Shown one piece after another: positions 8,812 to 18,525 of a DNA stretch of 64,000 nt. Source of the stretch: Mycobacterium sp. 1274756.6 (GTDB taxonomy: Bacteria > Actinomycetota > Actinomycetes > Mycobacteriales > Mycobacteriaceae); assembly GCF_001668625.1 (NCBI RefSeq), contig NZ_LZLJ01000093.1:124001-188000 (forward strand), in the 5' to 3' direction. The notes under the pieces were generated by a model. The model worked only from the letters and a program-made list of their open reading frames with translations, ran no database searches and had not been told where the DNA came from. The position numbers and the translations under genes were made by a program. Position 1 is the first letter of the stretch. Every line of letters begins with the position of its first letter.

Positions 8812-9780
8812 ATGACCAAGGAACTCTCCGAAGTCGAGCTGCTAACAGAACTTGAACCGGTGGTCGGCGAATACGTCAACCGCCACCTCGCAATCGCCAA
8901 GACATGGAACCCGCACGACTACGTGCCGTGGGACGAGGGACGCAACTACGCCGCGCTCGGCGGCACCGACTGGTCCGAGGAGCAGTCGGAGCTCTCCGAG
9001 GTCGCCAAGGTCGCGATGGTGGTCAACCTCCTCACCGAGGACAACCTGCCCTCCTATCACCGCTACATCTCGGAGAACTTCTCCCACGACGGCGCCTGGG
9101 CCACCTGGATCGGCCGCTGGACGGCCGAGGAGAACCGGCACAGCATCGCCATGCGCGACTACCTGGTGGTCACCCGCGGGGTCGACCCGGTGGAGCTGGA
9201 GAAGACCCGGATGGCGCACGTGGCCCGCGGGGTCCACGCGCCCGAGGACTTCGGCGGGGTGCTGATCCAGTCCGCCTACGTCACCCTGCAGGAGGTGGCC
9301 ACCCGGGTCAGCCACCGGCAGACCGGGCGGGTGTGCAACGACCCGATCGCCGACCGCATGCTGCGGCGGATCGCCCAGGATGAGAACCTGCACGCGGTGT
9401 TCTACCGCGACCTGACCGGTTCCGCGTTCGACCTGGCCCCCGACCAGACGATCGACGCGGTGAACCGGGTGGTGCAGCGCTTCGACATGCCCGGGCGGGG
9501 GATGCCCAACTGGCGACGCAACGGTGTGCTCATGGTCAAGCACGGCATCTACGATCTGCGCCAGCACCTCGACGAGGTGGTTCTGCCGGTGCTGCGGACC
9601 TGGAAGGTCTTCGAGCGCACCGACCTCTCGCCGCGCGGGGACCAGATCCGCAACGAGCTCGGTGAGTACGTGGAGCAGTTGGAGCGCGACGTGCTGCGCT
9701 TCGAGGAGCGGCGCGCGCACCTGCTGGCCCGCCAGGCCGCCAAGGCCGAGCGGGCCGACTCGACGGCCGCCGCGGGCTAA
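8812..9780 (+). CDS. DesA1-like acyl-ACP desaturase (diiron)
   Basis: A 322-residue soluble ferritin-like desaturase closely resembling mycobacterial DesA1, which acts on acyl-carrier-protein-bound long chains for mycolic or fatty acids. All six expected diiron ligands can be assigned: Glu76 (TEDNLPSYH), Glu107 and His110 (TAEENRH), Glu161, Glu191 and His194 (DENLH). I start at the ATG at 8812, preceded by AGGGGC; an upstream in-frame start at 8776 lies inside a small GTGGGA/TCCCAC hairpin. It is divergent from the DUF3556 gene. A second member, desA2, lies at 42.2-43.0 kb. Its position next to prpC suggests an extra DesA1 paralogue rather than the canonical locus. Confidence 0.9.
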   Translation: MTKELSEVELLTELEPVVGEYVNRHLAIAKTWNPHDYVPWDEGRNYAALGGTDWSEEQSELSEVAKVAMVVNLLTEDNLPSYHRYISENFSHDGAWATWIGRWTAEENRHSIAMRDYLVVTRGVDPVELEKTRMAHVARGVHAPEDFGGVLIQSAYVTLQEVATRVSHRQTGRVCNDPIADRMLRRIAQDENLHAVFYRDLTGSAFDLAPDQTIDAVNRVVQRFDMPGRGMPNWRRNGVLMVKHGIYDLRQHLDEVVLPVLRTWKVFERTDLSPRGDQIRNELGEYVEQLERDVLRFEERRAHLLARQAAKAERADSTAAAG

Positions 9781-10907
9781 CCCGCGACGGCGCGCTGCGG
9801 GCGTCCCGAGTAGGCGCTCAGCGGGCGGATCAAGGCGTTGGACCTGGCCTGCTCCATGATGTGCGCCGTCCAGCCGGTCACCCGGCTCATCACGAACAGC
9901 GGGGTGAACATCGGGATGTCGAAGCCCATCAGGTAATAGGCCGGCCCGGTCGGGAAGTCCAGGTTCGGCTTGATCCCGGTCGCCTCGGCCATGGCGGTCT
10001 CCAGGACGGTGTAGATCTCCAGCCAGCGCTGGCCGTCTCGGGCGGCCGCGACCCGGGTCAGCGCCTGCTTCATCGTCGGCACCCGCGAGTCGCCCCGCTT
10101 GTAGACCCGGTGGCCGAACCCCATCACCTTCTCGTTGCGGTCCAGCTTGCCGCGCAGCCAGGCCGCGGCCCGGGCGGGCTCCCCGATCTCGAGCATGTCG
10201 TGCATGACGGCCTCGTTGGCGCCGCCGTGCAGCGATCCCTTGAGCGCTCCGATCGCCGCGGTCACCGCACTGTAGGTGTCGGAGAGGGTGGAGGTGACCA
10301 CCCGGGCGGCGAACGTGGACGCATTGAAGCCGTGTTCGGCGTAGAGGATCATCGACTGCTCGAACGCCGCGACGATCACCGGGTCGGGGACCGATCCGAA
10401 GCACATGTGCAGGAAGTTCTCGGCGTACCCGAGCTGGCTGTGCGGGGCGATCGGCTCCAGTCCGCGCCGGCGGCGCAGGTCGATGGCCACGATGGTGGGC
10501 AGCACCGCGAACATCCGCAGCGCCTTGGCGAAGTTGGCCGGCTCCGAGCCGTCGTCCTCCTCGGGGTCTTCGGCGCCCAGGTAGCTGATCGCGGTGCGCA
10601 CCACGTCCATCGGATGGCAGGTGTCGGGCAGCTTGGTCAGCAGCGACAGCATCGAGCGGTCCACGCGACGGCTGGCCCGTTCCCGCTGACAGAACAGGGC
10701 CAGCTGGGCGTCGGTGGGCAGCTCGCCGTGCCACAGCAGGTAGGCCACCTGCTCGAAGCTGCAGTGCGCGGCCAGATCCTGCACCGGGTAGCCGCGGTAG
10801 GTCAGCGAGTTGGTCTCGGCCACCACCTTGGAGATCGCGGTCGTGTCGGCCACGACCCCGACCAGGCCCTTGCGGATCTGCGGTTCGTCATCGGCGGTCA
10901 TGATCAT
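9777..10907 (-). CDS. prpC: 2-methylcitrate synthase
   Basis: Condenses propionyl-CoA with oxaloacetate to 2-methylcitrate, the entry step of the methylcitrate cycle. The 376-residue protein has the citrate synthase signature GFGHRVYKRGD in its C-terminal half and the SLHGGANEAV histidine segment. The start at 10907 forms an ATGA overlap with the prpB stop and follows GAAGGA; an ATG two codons later is also possible. It is the last gene of prpD-prpB-prpC. Its stop overlaps the stop of the convergent desaturase gene. Confidence 0.93.
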   Translation of the reverse strand: MIMTADDEPQIRKGLVGVVADTTAISKVVAETNSLTYRGYPVQDLAAHCSFEQVAYLLWHGELPTDAQLALFCQRERASRRVDRSMLSLLTKLPDTCHPMDVVRTAISYLGAEDPEEDDGSEPANFAKALRMFAVLPTIVAIDLRRRRGLEPIAPHSQLGYAENFLHMCFGSVPDPVIVAAFEQSMILYAEHGFNASTFAARVVTSTLSDTYSAVTAAIGALKGSLHGGANEAVMHDMLEIGEPARAAAWLRGKLDRNEKVMGFGHRVYKRGDSRVPTMKQALTRVAAARDGQRWLEIYTVLETAMAEATGIKPNLDFPTGPAYYLMGFDIPMFTPLFVMSRVTGWTAHIMEQARSNALIRPLSAYSGRPQRAVAG

Positions 10908-11821
10908 CGGTTTCCTTCGCGCACAGTGAAATTGAAGATCTCGTCGTCGAACTGGTTGTATTCGGCGTAGCGCAACAACTCGTAGAGCCTGCTGCGGTGC
11001 TGCATCCGGTCGAGCAGACCGGCCTGGGTGCCGGCCCGGTCGATGTCGCGTAGCCCCTCCTCCACCGCGAACATCGCCAGCCGCAACGTGGTAACCGGGT
11101 AGATGACCACGTTGTAGCCGAGGTCGCGCAGCTGCTCGACGGTCAGCAGTTCGGACTTGCCGAACTCGGTCATGTTGGCCAGCAACGGGATATCCACCGC
11201 GGCGCGGAACCGCTCGAAGTCGGACGGACCGGCCAGCGCCTCGGTGAAGATCATGTCGGCGCCGGCGTCGGCGTAGGCGCGGGCCCGCTCGATCGCGGCG
11301 TCGACGCCCTCCAGGCCCGCGGCGTCGGTGCGCGCACAGATCACGAAGTCGGGGTCGCGGCGCGCGGCGACCGCGGCACGCAGCCGTTTGACCATCTCGG
11401 CGGTCGGTACCACCGCCTTGCCGTCGAGATGGCCGCACCGCTTCGGGTTGACCTGGTCTTCGAGGTGGCAGCCGGCCAGGCCGGCCTCCTCGAGCACCGC
11501 GATGGTGCGGGCGGCGTTCATCGGCTCACCGAAGCCGGTGTCCGCGTCGACCAGGGTGGGCAGGTCGGTCGCGGCGGCGATCTGGCCGGCGCGGTCGGCG
11601 ACCTCGCTGAGCGTCGTCAACCCGATGTCGGGCAGCCCGAGGTCGGCCGAGAGCACCGCCCCGGAGACGTAGACGCCCTCGAAGCCGATCTCGGCGACGA
11701 GCTTGGCCACCAGCGGGGAGAAGGCACCCGGAAGCCGTTGCAGCCGACCGGAGTCGAGTGCGCGACGAAACGCCGCCCGCTTGTCGGCGGGGCCGACGGC
11801 GGCGCCCAGCAGCCCGGCCAT
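10904..11821 (-). CDS. prpB: 2-methylisocitrate lyase
   Basis: Splits 2-methylisocitrate into pyruvate and succinate, closing the methylcitrate cycle. The 305-residue protein has the isocitrate-lyase superfamily features: metal-binding aspartates in DADTGFG (residues 92-97) and the catalytic KRCGH loop with Cys129. Translation is coupled at both ends, with TGATG at the prpD junction and ATGA at prpC. From memory M. tuberculosis lacks prpB and uses isocitrate lyase for this step, while M. smegmatis has it, so the complete operon separates this genome from the tubercle bacilli. Confidence 0.92.
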   Translation of the reverse strand: MAGLLGAAVGPADKRAAFRRALDSGRLQRLPGAFSPLVAKLVAEIGFEGVYVSGAVLSADLGLPDIGLTTLSEVADRAGQIAAATDLPTLVDADTGFGEPMNAARTIAVLEEAGLAGCHLEDQVNPKRCGHLDGKAVVPTAEMVKRLRAAVAARRDPDFVICARTDAAGLEGVDAAIERARAYADAGADMIFTEALAGPSDFERFRAAVDIPLLANMTEFGKSELLTVEQLRDLGYNVVIYPVTTLRLAMFAVEEGLRDIDRAGTQAGLLDRMQHRSRLYELLRYAEYNQFDDEIFNFTVREGNR

Positions 11822-13323
11822 CAGAAGATCCCCGCCGGGATGGTCGGCGCCGTCGCCAGCACCTGGGGTTCGACGTGAACGTTGAGCGCGGCCAGCTCGC
11901 CGCCGGCCAGCGCCGAGACCCGCTCGGCGGCGGCGACGAAGCGCTCCCGCTCCGACGGCTCCACCACGTCGGCGGCCAGCTCGTGGAACTTCGCGATGTA
12001 CTGCTCGCGGGTGAACGGGTGGGCGCCCAGCGGGTGGGCGTCGGCCACCGCCAGCTCGTCGCTGATCACGTCACCGTTTTTGAGGGTGATCTCCGCACGC
12101 GCCCCGAACGCCTTCTCCGCCGGGTCGGCCGAGTGGTAGCGGCGGGTCCACTCCGGGTCTTCGACGGTGGAGATCTTGCGCCACAGCTCGATGGTGTCCG
12201 GCCGGTGGGCCCGCTCCGGGGCGTAGGAGTGCTGGTGGTGCCAGCTGCCGTCCTGCAGCGCGACCGCGAAGATGTAGGGCAGCGAGTGGTCGAGGGTCTC
12301 CCGCGACGCGTCGGGGTCGAACTTCTGCGGGTCGTTGGAGCCGGTGCCGATCACCACGTGGGTGTGGTGGCTGGTGTGCAGCACGATGCCGGCGATCTGG
12401 TCGAGGTCGCCGATGCGCTCGCGCATCCGGCGGGCCAGGTCGATGGGCGCCTGGCTCTGGTACTCCGCGGAGTGTTCCTTGGTGTAGCTGTCGAGGATGG
12501 CCCGTTTGGGTTCGTCGGGGCCGGGCAGCGGGACCTGGTAGGTGTGCTCGGGGCCGGCCAGCAGCCAGGCGATGACGCCGTCCTCGCCCTCCCAGATCGG
12601 CGCCGGTGAGCCCTCGCCGCGCATCGCCCGGTCCACCGCCTCGATGGCGATCTTGCCGGCGTGTGCCGGCGCGAACGCCTTCCAGCTGGAGATCAGACCC
12701 TTGCGGGACTGGCGGGTGGCGGTGGTCAGGTGCAGGGCCTGCCCGATGGCCTGGTAGATGGTCTCGGTGTCCAGCCGCAGCATCGTGCCCAGGCCGGCGG
12801 CGGCCGACGGCCCGAGGTGGGCGACGTGGTCGATCTTGTGCTGGTGCAGGCAGATTCCGCGGGTGAGGTCGATCTGGATCTCATACGCGGTGGCCAGCCC
12901 GCGGACCAGGTCCGCACCCGAGCAGCCCAACTGCTGGGCGACGGCGACCAGCGCGGGGATGTTGTCGGCGGGGTGGGAGTAGTCGGCGGCCAGGAACGTG
13001 TCGTGGAAGTCCAGTTCGCGTACCGCGACGCCGTTGGCCCACGCCGCCCATTCCGCGGAGTAGCCGCCCTCGACGCCGAACACGGCCGCGCCCGGGCTGG
13101 CCGGGTGGGCCAGGGCCTGCGCGCGGGCGACGCTCACCGGGCGGCGCAGCACCGCCGCGGCGCTCACCGCGGCGTTGTCGATGATGCGGTTGACGACCAT
13201 CGCCTCGACGTCGGCGTCCACCGCCACCGGGTCGGCGGCCACTTCGGCGATCTTCCAGGCCAGCTCGTCGGTACGGGGGAACACCTCGGCGCTGCGGCGG
13301 GTGTGGACGGAATGAATCTGCAT
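11821..13323 (-). CDS. prpD: 2-methylcitrate dehydratase
   Basis: Dehydrates 2-methylcitrate to 2-methylaconitate. The 500-residue length and the MmgE/PrpD-type sequence (for example [19 protein letters not shown] near residue 100) match the mycobacterial enzyme closely. The ATG at 13323 gives the family N-terminus ([11 protein letters not shown]). No clear ribosome binding site precedes it. It heads the prpDBC operon and is transcribed away from prpR, with a 118-base control region between them. Induction by propionate, odd-chain lipids or cholesterol through PrpR is the known behaviour of this locus. Confidence 0.94.
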   Translation of the reverse strand: MQIHSVHTRRSAEVFPRTDELAWKIAEVAADPVAVDADVEAMVVNRIIDNAAVSAAAVLRRPVSVARAQALAHPASPGAAVFGVEGGYSAEWAAWANGVAVRELDFHDTFLAADYSHPADNIPALVAVAQQLGCSGADLVRGLATAYEIQIDLTRGICLHQHKIDHVAHLGPSAAAGLGTMLRLDTETIYQAIGQALHLTTATRQSRKGLISSWKAFAPAHAGKIAIEAVDRAMRGEGSPAPIWEGEDGVIAWLLAGPEHTYQVPLPGPDEPKRAILDSYTKEHSAEYQSQAPIDLARRMRERIGDLDQIAGIVLHTSHHTHVVIGTGSNDPQKFDPDASRETLDHSLPYIFAVALQDGSWHHQHSYAPERAHRPDTIELWRKISTVEDPEWTRRYHSADPAEKAFGARAEITLKNGDVISDELAVADAHPLGAHPFTREQYIAKFHELAADVVEPSERERFVAAAERVSALAGGELAALNVHVEPQVLATAPTIPAGIF

Positions 13324-13410
13324 AATTCACACCATATGCACGATTGACGCTTCCGGAAGCCCCCTGTTGCTGTGGATTATTGCGTCCTCAACCGGCACCG
13401 TTTGCGAATT

Positions 13411-13427
13411 TTGTGAACGTCGCTCGC
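13411..13427. promoter_or_regulatory. Paired TTTGCGAA/TTTGTGAA boxes, candidate PrpR sites
   Basis: TTTGCGAA at 13411-13418 and TTTGTGAA at 13420-13427 lie side by side at a 9-base interval in the prpD-prpR divergent region. They resemble the TTTGCAAA motif reported for the PrpR/RamB regulator family. They sit 15 to 31 bases before the prpR start, so autoregulation is plausible. Confidence 0.6.
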
Positions 13428-13441
13428 GGTAGGGTTCGACC

Positions 13442-14860
13442 GTGGCGAAGATGTTCTCCGGCGCCCGGCTGCGCCGGTTGCGCGAGGAGCGCGGGCTCAC
13501 CCAGGTGGCCATGGCCCGGGCGCTGGATCTGTCGGCCAGCTACGTCAACCAGCTGGAGAACGACCAGCGTCCGCTGACGGTGTCGGTGCTGCTGGTGTTG
13601 ACCGAGCGCTTCGATCTGCCCGCCCACTATTTCTCGCCCGACACCGATGCGCGGCTGGCGGCCGACCTGGCCGAGGTGTTCACCGCCGAGGCGGGTGAGC
13701 ACCCGGCGACCGGCAGCCAGATCGAGGAGCTGGTGGCCCGCATGCCCGAGCTGGGCCGCGCCGTGGTGACTATGCACCGCCGGCTTCGCGATGCCAGCGA
13801 CGAACTGGAGGGCTACCGGTTCCGCGCCGCCGCCGACCCGGCCCCCGACGGGCCGATGCCGTTCGAGGAGGTGCGCGACTTCTTCTACGACCGCAGCAAC
13901 TACATCGCCGACCTCGATGCCGCCGCCGAGCAGATGTTCCGCGACAACGGCATGCGCATCGGCGGTCTGGATATCCAGCTCGCCGAGTTGATGGCCGAGC
14001 GCTACGGCATCGTCGTCCACGTCGACACCGGTCTCGGCGAACAGACCAAGCGGCACTTCGATGCGGCCGGCAAGGTGTTGCGGATCGCCCACTGGCTGCT
14101 GCCCGGGCAGCGCGCCTTCCAGATCGCCACCCAACTGGCCCTGCTCAGCCAGGCGGAGCTGATCTCGGCGATCCTGGCCGAGGATGCGCAGTTGAGCACC
14201 GAGGCCCGCGGTGTGGCGCGCATCGGGCTGGCCAATTACTTCGCCGGGGCGTTTCTGCTGCCCTACACCGAGTTTCACCGGGCGGCGACCGAGTTGCGTT
14301 ACGACATCGATCTGTTGGCCCGCCGGTTCGAGGTGGGGTTCGAGACCGTGTGCCATCGGCTGTCCACCCTGCAGCGTCCGCAGCTGCGCGGTGTGCCGTT
14401 CATCTTCGTGCGCACCGACAAAGCCGGCAACATCTCGAAGCGGCAGTCGGCCACCGCGTTTCATTTCAGCCGGGTCGGCGGCAGCTGCCCGCGGTGGGTG
14501 GTGCACGACGCGTTCGCCCAGCCGGGGCGCCTGGTCACCCAGGTGGCGCAGATGCCCGACGGCCGCTCCTATTTCTGGATCGCCAAGACCACCACCCCCG
14601 AGCCGCGCGGATACCTGGGGCAGCAGAAGAGTTTCGCGATCGGCCTGGGTTGCGACCTGGCGCACGCCGATCAACTGGTCTACTCCACCGGGGTGGCGCT
14701 CGACGATCCGTCGACCGCGGTGCCGATCGGAGCCGGCTGCAAGATCTGCAGCCGCCCGGCATGCGCCCAGCGCGCCTTTCCCTACCTGGGCCGGCCGGTC
14801 GTGGTGGACGAGAACACCAGCAGTGGGCTGCCGTACTCGCCGGCTACCCGTCCTGGCTGA
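13442..14860 (+). CDS. prpR: Methylcitrate-cycle regulator PrpR
   Basis: A 472-residue transcription factor. Residues 1-60 form an XRE-type helix-turn-helix (LREERGLTQVAMARALDLS). A middle IrrE/ImmA-like and short-chain fatty acyl-CoA-binding region follows, and the C-terminus carries cysteines 404, 433, 436 and 441 (GCKICSRPAC), consistent with the iron-sulfur cluster known in mycobacterial PrpR. It activates prpDBC in response to propionyl-CoA. The GTG at 13442 follows weak GGT/AGGG sequence. It is divergent from prpD, and its 3' end overlaps the convergent DoxX gene by 17 bases. Confidence 0.93.
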   Translation: MAKMFSGARLRRLREERGLTQVAMARALDLSASYVNQLENDQRPLTVSVLLVLTERFDLPAHYFSPDTDARLAADLAEVFTAEAGEHPATGSQIEELVARMPELGRAVVTMHRRLRDASDELEGYRFRAAADPAPDGPMPFEEVRDFFYDRSNYIADLDAAAEQMFRDNGMRIGGLDIQLAELMAERYGIVVHVDTGLGEQTKRHFDAAGKVLRIAHWLLPGQRAFQIATQLALLSQAELISAILAEDAQLSTEARGVARIGLANYFAGAFLLPYTEFHRAATELRYDIDLLARRFEVGFETVCHRLSTLQRPQLRGVPFIFVRTDKAGNISKRQSATAFHFSRVGGSCPRWVVHDAFAQPGRLVTQVAQMPDGRSYFWIAKTTTPEPRGYLGQQKSFAIGLGCDLAHADQLVYSTGVALDDPSTAVPIGAGCKICSRPACAQRAFPYLGRPVVVDENTSSGLPYSPATRPG

Positions 14861-15362
14861 CCGTGGGCCGGTAGAAGAGCACCAGCTGGCCGAGCGCACC
14901 GGCCAGCCCGAGTCCCGCCGCGATCAGCAGCCCGCACCAGCCGGCCGCCCAGTTGTGGCCGAAGATCAGCCAGTCCAGGCTGTAGCGCCCGGCGCCGAGC
15001 ATCGCCACCGCCACCGCTGCGCCGGCCAACACCAAGGTGTATTCCCAGCCGCCGCCCACGATGAAAAATCCGTTGGGGCGGTGGACCGTCCAGGCGGCCA
15101 CCACCATCAGTGCGACGAACCCGGCGGCCGGGATCGGGGTGAGCAGGCCGGCGGCCAGCCCCAGGCCGGCGGCGGTTTCGGTGGTCGCCGCGGCCAACGC
15201 GTGGAAGCGGCCCGGCTTCATCCCGATGCTCTCGAACCAGTTGGCGGTGCCGGGAATCCGGCCGCCGCCGAAGAATTTGTTCAACCCGTGGGCGGCCAGC
15301 GTCAAGCCGAGCAGGAGGCGCAGGAGCAACAGGGCGGTGTCGAGTGCGGTGTCGGTGCTCAT
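14844..15362 (-). CDS. DoxX family membrane protein
   Basis: A 172-residue protein with four predicted membrane helices, beginning with a hydrophobic LLLLRLLLGLTLAAHGLNK segment in which the AHGLNKFFGG motif is typical of DoxX proteins. Family members in actinobacteria are linked to oxidative-stress membrane complexes, but this one has no further evidence. The ATG at 15362 is used because translation upstream of it is charged and unrelated. It converges on prpR with a 17-base overlap. Confidence 0.85.
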   Translation of the reverse strand: MSTDTALDTALLLLRLLLGLTLAAHGLNKFFGGGRIPGTANWFESIGMKPGRFHALAAATTETAAGLGLAAGLLTPIPAAGFVALMVVAAWTVHRPNGFFIVGGGWEYTLVLAGAAVAVAMLGAGRYSLDWLIFGHNWAAGWCGLLIAAGLGLAGALGQLVLFYRPTVSQDG

Positions 15363-15396
15363 GGTCGCCACGGTAATGGTCCGGGCCGGCAGCCGG

Positions 15397-16611
15397 CTAC
15401 AGCGCCGCGTCCAGGTGGCGCAGATAGGCGTCGACATCACCGAGCGCGGAATGGGCGGCATGGACGCTGATCGCCACGGTGTCGCCGATGCCGTGCACGC
15501 CGTGGGTCAGACCCATCGCCGGTGACAGCGCCGGATAACCGGCGGTCAAAACCACCGGGGCGTCACCGAATCGCAGGTCGGCCGGGCCCCGATGGACGCT
15601 GGAGACCACGGTGTTGCCCGAGACCCGCTCCGGGCGGGCGGCCGCGTCGAAGCGGCCGACGCCCCAGCGCAACAACGCGGCGGGCACGGTGGCGAACGCC
15701 CGATCGGCGGCGGCGGTAGCCGGGTGCTCGGCGCGGCGACGCGCGGCGGCCAGTTCGGCGGCGATGCGCTGCGCGCGTTGCGGCGGGGCGAGCCGCGGGT
15801 GCAGCCCGACGCTGACGTTGTGGAAGTGGTTGTTGGCCAGGCGCGGACCGGGTTTGGCCATCGGCACCTCCGCGCCGGCCGCGTCCGTCGGCTCGTCGAG
15901 ATAGCCGGCCAGCGCGGTGCTCACCGCGGTCAGCACCGCGACGGTGACGGTCGGCCCGCCCAGCTCGGCGCGGCGCCGGACGATGGTGCGCAGGGTGCGC
16001 GGGCCGTCCGGTCGGGTGTTGGTGCTCAGCAACGGCCGGGACCCGGATCTGGCGGCGATGCGGCCCGCGGCGATGTCGTGTTCGAGGCGGCGATGGGCGC
16101 GGGCGGCCTGCAGCGCCCGCCAGGGCAGAAACCCGCGCGGGGCGCTCGGCACGTCGGGCACCTGGTCGGGCCGACCGAACAGCCAGGCGGCCAACGCCGA
16201 GGCACGACCACCGTCGGCCAGCGCGTGGGCGATCTGCAGCACGCCGACCGTCCCGGTGCCGGCGCCGGACAGCTCCACCTCCGGGAACAGGTGCAGGCGC
16301 CAGGGCATGTCGTGCACGTCCAGCTGGCGGTCGGCCAGGGCGGCCACCGCGTCCAGGCAGCCGGTCCAGCCGGCGTCGTCGAGCCCGTGCACCACCGCGG
16401 GCGCCGGTGTGCCAGGCACCCAGCGCGGATAGCTCAGCGGGCCACCGTCATCGACCCGCACCGTCAGCGCCGGGCAGGCGCGGGCCCGCCACTCAAGGTC
16501 CTCGACGGCCCGGTCGAACCGGGCGGGGGCTCCGGCGAAGGCGTAGAGCAGGAACTGGTCGCTGGGGATTTTCGCGGCCATCCAATGGAACTGGGCGTCC
16601 ACGGCGGCCAT
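15397..16611 (-). CDS. WS/DGAT-like acyltransferase
   Basis: A protein of about 404 residues of the condensation-domain-like acyltransferase fold, related to wax ester synthase/diacylglycerol acyltransferases. The usual HHxxxDG motif appears as AHALADGG near residue 130: the catalytic second histidine and DG are kept and the first histidine is alanine. The C-terminal NTVVSSVHRGP and GLTHGVHGIGDTVAISVHA segments resemble the DUF1298-type C-domain. Two starts are possible, GTG 16626 and ATG 16611; neither has a convincing ribosome binding site. It follows the epoxide-hydrolase-like gene closely, so the two are probably co-transcribed. Substrate is unknown. Confidence 0.75.
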   Translation of the reverse strand: MAAVDAQFHWMAAKIPSDQFLLYAFAGAPARFDRAVEDLEWRARACPALTVRVDDGGPLSYPRWVPGTPAPAVVHGLDDAGWTGCLDAVAALADRQLDVHDMPWRLHLFPEVELSGAGTGTVGVLQIAHALADGGRASALAAWLFGRPDQVPDVPSAPRGFLPWRALQAARAHRRLEHDIAAGRIAARSGSRPLLSTNTRPDGPRTLRTIVRRRAELGGPTVTVAVLTAVSTALAGYLDEPTDAAGAEVPMAKPGPRLANNHFHNVSVGLHPRLAPPQRAQRIAAELAAARRRAEHPATAAADRAFATVPAALLRWGVGRFDAAARPERVSGNTVVSSVHRGPADLRFGDAPVVLTAGYPALSPAMGLTHGVHGIGDTVAISVHAAHSALGDVDAYLRHLDAAL

Positions 16612-16635
16612 CGGGTGCGCCGGCACGACGCCGGC

Positions 16636-17550
16636 TCAGCCGCGCGCGCCGAGGAACGCCAGCACCGCGTCCCCCACCCGGTCGGCGGCCTCAAGCTGCA
16701 GGAAATGCCCGGCGTGGTCGATGACCTGCGCATCGCTGCCGGGTGGGAGCACCCGGCCGGCCCAGGGCACGAAGTCGGCGGTCATGCAGCCGTCGTCGCG
16801 GCCGTGCAGATACAGCGTCGGCAGGCGCGGCGGCGACTGCCAGTGCCGGTGCAGTTCGGCGTAGCGCGCCGGGGGCCGGGTGTTGCGGATCGTGGCCCGG
16901 TAGGGCCCGAGTGCCGCGCGCCAGCCCTCGGGGGTGCCGATCGCGGCGTCGACGTGGCGCAGGTCGTCGCTGGCGTCGTAGCCGGGTGACCAGCGCCGCC
17001 ACAACAGCGGGACCACTCGGGCCGCCGCCCGCTCCGGCAACACCGGCAGCTGGAAGAAGCCGATGTACCAGCTGCGCAGCGCCTGCGCGGGCAGCAGACC
17101 GGCCAGCCGCAGCCGTTCGGAGAGCGCCGCGGGCGCGCGGAACGCCGCCACCGGCGGAACCGACATGACCACCGCTTTGGTGAACGGGCTGTCGGGCAGT
17201 GCGGCCAGGCCGGTGGCCGCGATCGCCCCCCAATCGTGGCCGATCACCACGTCGTCGGCGGTGCCGCCGGCCGCCTCCCGCACCCGCAGCGCGTCGTCCA
17301 TCAACGCGCCGATGTGGTAGGCGCCGTCCTCGGCGATCGCCGAGGGGGCGTAGCCGCGCATGAACGGCGCCACCACCCGGTAGCCAGCCTCGACCAGCCG
17401 CGGCGCCAGGTTGCGCCATCCGTAGGCGGTGTCGGGGAAGCCGTGCAAGCACAGCGCGAGCGGCCCCTCGGCCGGCCCCCAACTCAGCGCTTTGAGCGCC
17501 ACCGGGGCGGCGTCGGTCGGTGCAACGTCGATCCAGTCCGGTTCGGTCAT
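16636..17550 (-). CDS. ephC: Epoxide hydrolase-like alpha/beta hydrolase (EphC-like)
   Basis: A 304-residue alpha/beta hydrolase with epoxide-hydrolase features: oxyanion-hole HGFPD (residues 36-40), nucleophile Asp106 in GHDWGA and C-terminal histidine in DHAGHF. Such enzymes open epoxides through an ester intermediate. The start at 17550 is the ATG of MTEPDWIDVAP. From memory its syntenic counterpart in M. tuberculosis is ephC (Rv1124), beside the bpoB-type gene, and the same pair is seen here; the symbol is given on that basis. It is divergent from the next hydrolase. Confidence 0.8.
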   Translation of the reverse strand: MTEPDWIDVAPTDAAPVALKALSWGPAEGPLALCLHGFPDTAYGWRNLAPRLVEAGYRVVAPFMRGYAPSAIAEDGAYHIGALMDDALRVREAAGGTADDVVIGHDWGAIAATGLAALPDSPFTKAVVMSVPPVAAFRAPAALSERLRLAGLLPAQALRSWYIGFFQLPVLPERAAARVVPLLWRRWSPGYDASDDLRHVDAAIGTPEGWRAALGPYRATIRNTRPPARYAELHRHWQSPPRLPTLYLHGRDDGCMTADFVPWAGRVLPPGSDAQVIDHAGHFLQLEAADRVGDAVLAFLGARG

Positions 17551-17670
17551 CACTCGCCTGCCCGCCTCACGTCGCTTCGCTGTCCCCCGATTAGAACCCA
17601 TGGGCGGCGTCTCGCGCACGCCGTGGTGGCGGTCGGTTCGGCCCCGGGCGCCGGGCGCTACGGTGAGCGG

Positions 17671-18525
17671 ATGGCCCAGCCGCAGACCACCCAGTACACC
17701 GGTGCGGACGGGGTGCTGCTCGCCGCCGACGAGTGGAACCGCACCGCCGTCGACGGGCGGCGACCGACGGTGCTGTTGCTGCACGGGGGCGGGCAGAACC
17801 GGTTCTCCTGGAAGAAGACCGGGCAGGTGCTCGCCGGGCGGGGCTTTCCCGTCGTCGCCCTCGACAGCCGCGGGCACGGCGACAGTGACCGCTCCCCCGG
17901 CGCCGACTATGCGATCGAAACGCTGGCCGACGATGTGCTCGCCGTCATCGACGCCATCGACGGCCCGGTGGCGCTGGTCGGTGCCAGCCTGGGCGGGCTC
18001 ACCGCGATCCTGGCCGCCGAGCAGGCGGGCCCTCAGCGGGTGACCCGGCTGGTGCTCGTCGACGTGGTCCCGCGGTTCGAGAAGAGCGGCAGCGCCCGGA
18101 TCCGGGATTTCATGGCCCGCCACGTCGACGGGTTCGCCACCTTGGACGAGGCCGCCGACGCGATCGCCGCCTACCTGCCACACCGGCCCCGCCCGGACAG
18201 CACCGAGGGGTTGAAGAAGAACCTGCGGGAGCGGGACGGGCGCTGGTATTGGCATTGGGATCCGGCGTTGTTGACCAAGCCCGGCGACGACCCCGCGTTG
18301 CGCACCGCGAAACTCGAGCGTGCGGTGATGGCGCTGACGATTCCGATCCTGCTGATCCGCGGCAAGCTCTCCGATGTGGTGAGCACGGCCGGGGTGACGG
18401 ATTTCCTGGCGAAGGTGCCGGCCGCGGAGTTCGTCGAGCTCGGCGCCGCCGGCCACACCGCGGCCGGTGACGACAACGACGCGTTCAGCGCCGCGGTGGT
18501 GGATTTCGTCTCCGGATCGGGGTGA
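17671..18525 (+). CDS. Alpha/beta hydrolase (BpoB-like)
   Basis: A 284-residue alpha/beta hydrolase. The oxyanion-hole HGGGQN (residues 38-43), nucleophile Ser106 in GASLGG and C-terminal histidine ([11 protein letters not shown]) are present, so a serine hydrolase or non-haem peroxidase-type activity is possible. From memory, the syntenic M. tuberculosis gene is annotated bpoB, a peroxidase label that is homology-based. The stop overlaps the start of the cyclase gene (GTGA), so translation of the two is coupled. Substrate is unknown. Confidence 0.85.
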   Translation: MAQPQTTQYTGADGVLLAADEWNRTAVDGRRPTVLLLHGGGQNRFSWKKTGQVLAGRGFPVVALDSRGHGDSDRSPGADYAIETLADDVLAVIDAIDGPVALVGASLGGLTAILAAEQAGPQRVTRLVLVDVVPRFEKSGSARIRDFMARHVDGFATLDEAADAIAAYLPHRPRPDSTEGLKKNLRERDGRWYWHWDPALLTKPGDDPALRTAKLERAVMALTIPILLIRGKLSDVVSTAGVTDFLAKVPAAEFVELGAAGHTAAGDDNDAFSAAVVDFVSGSG

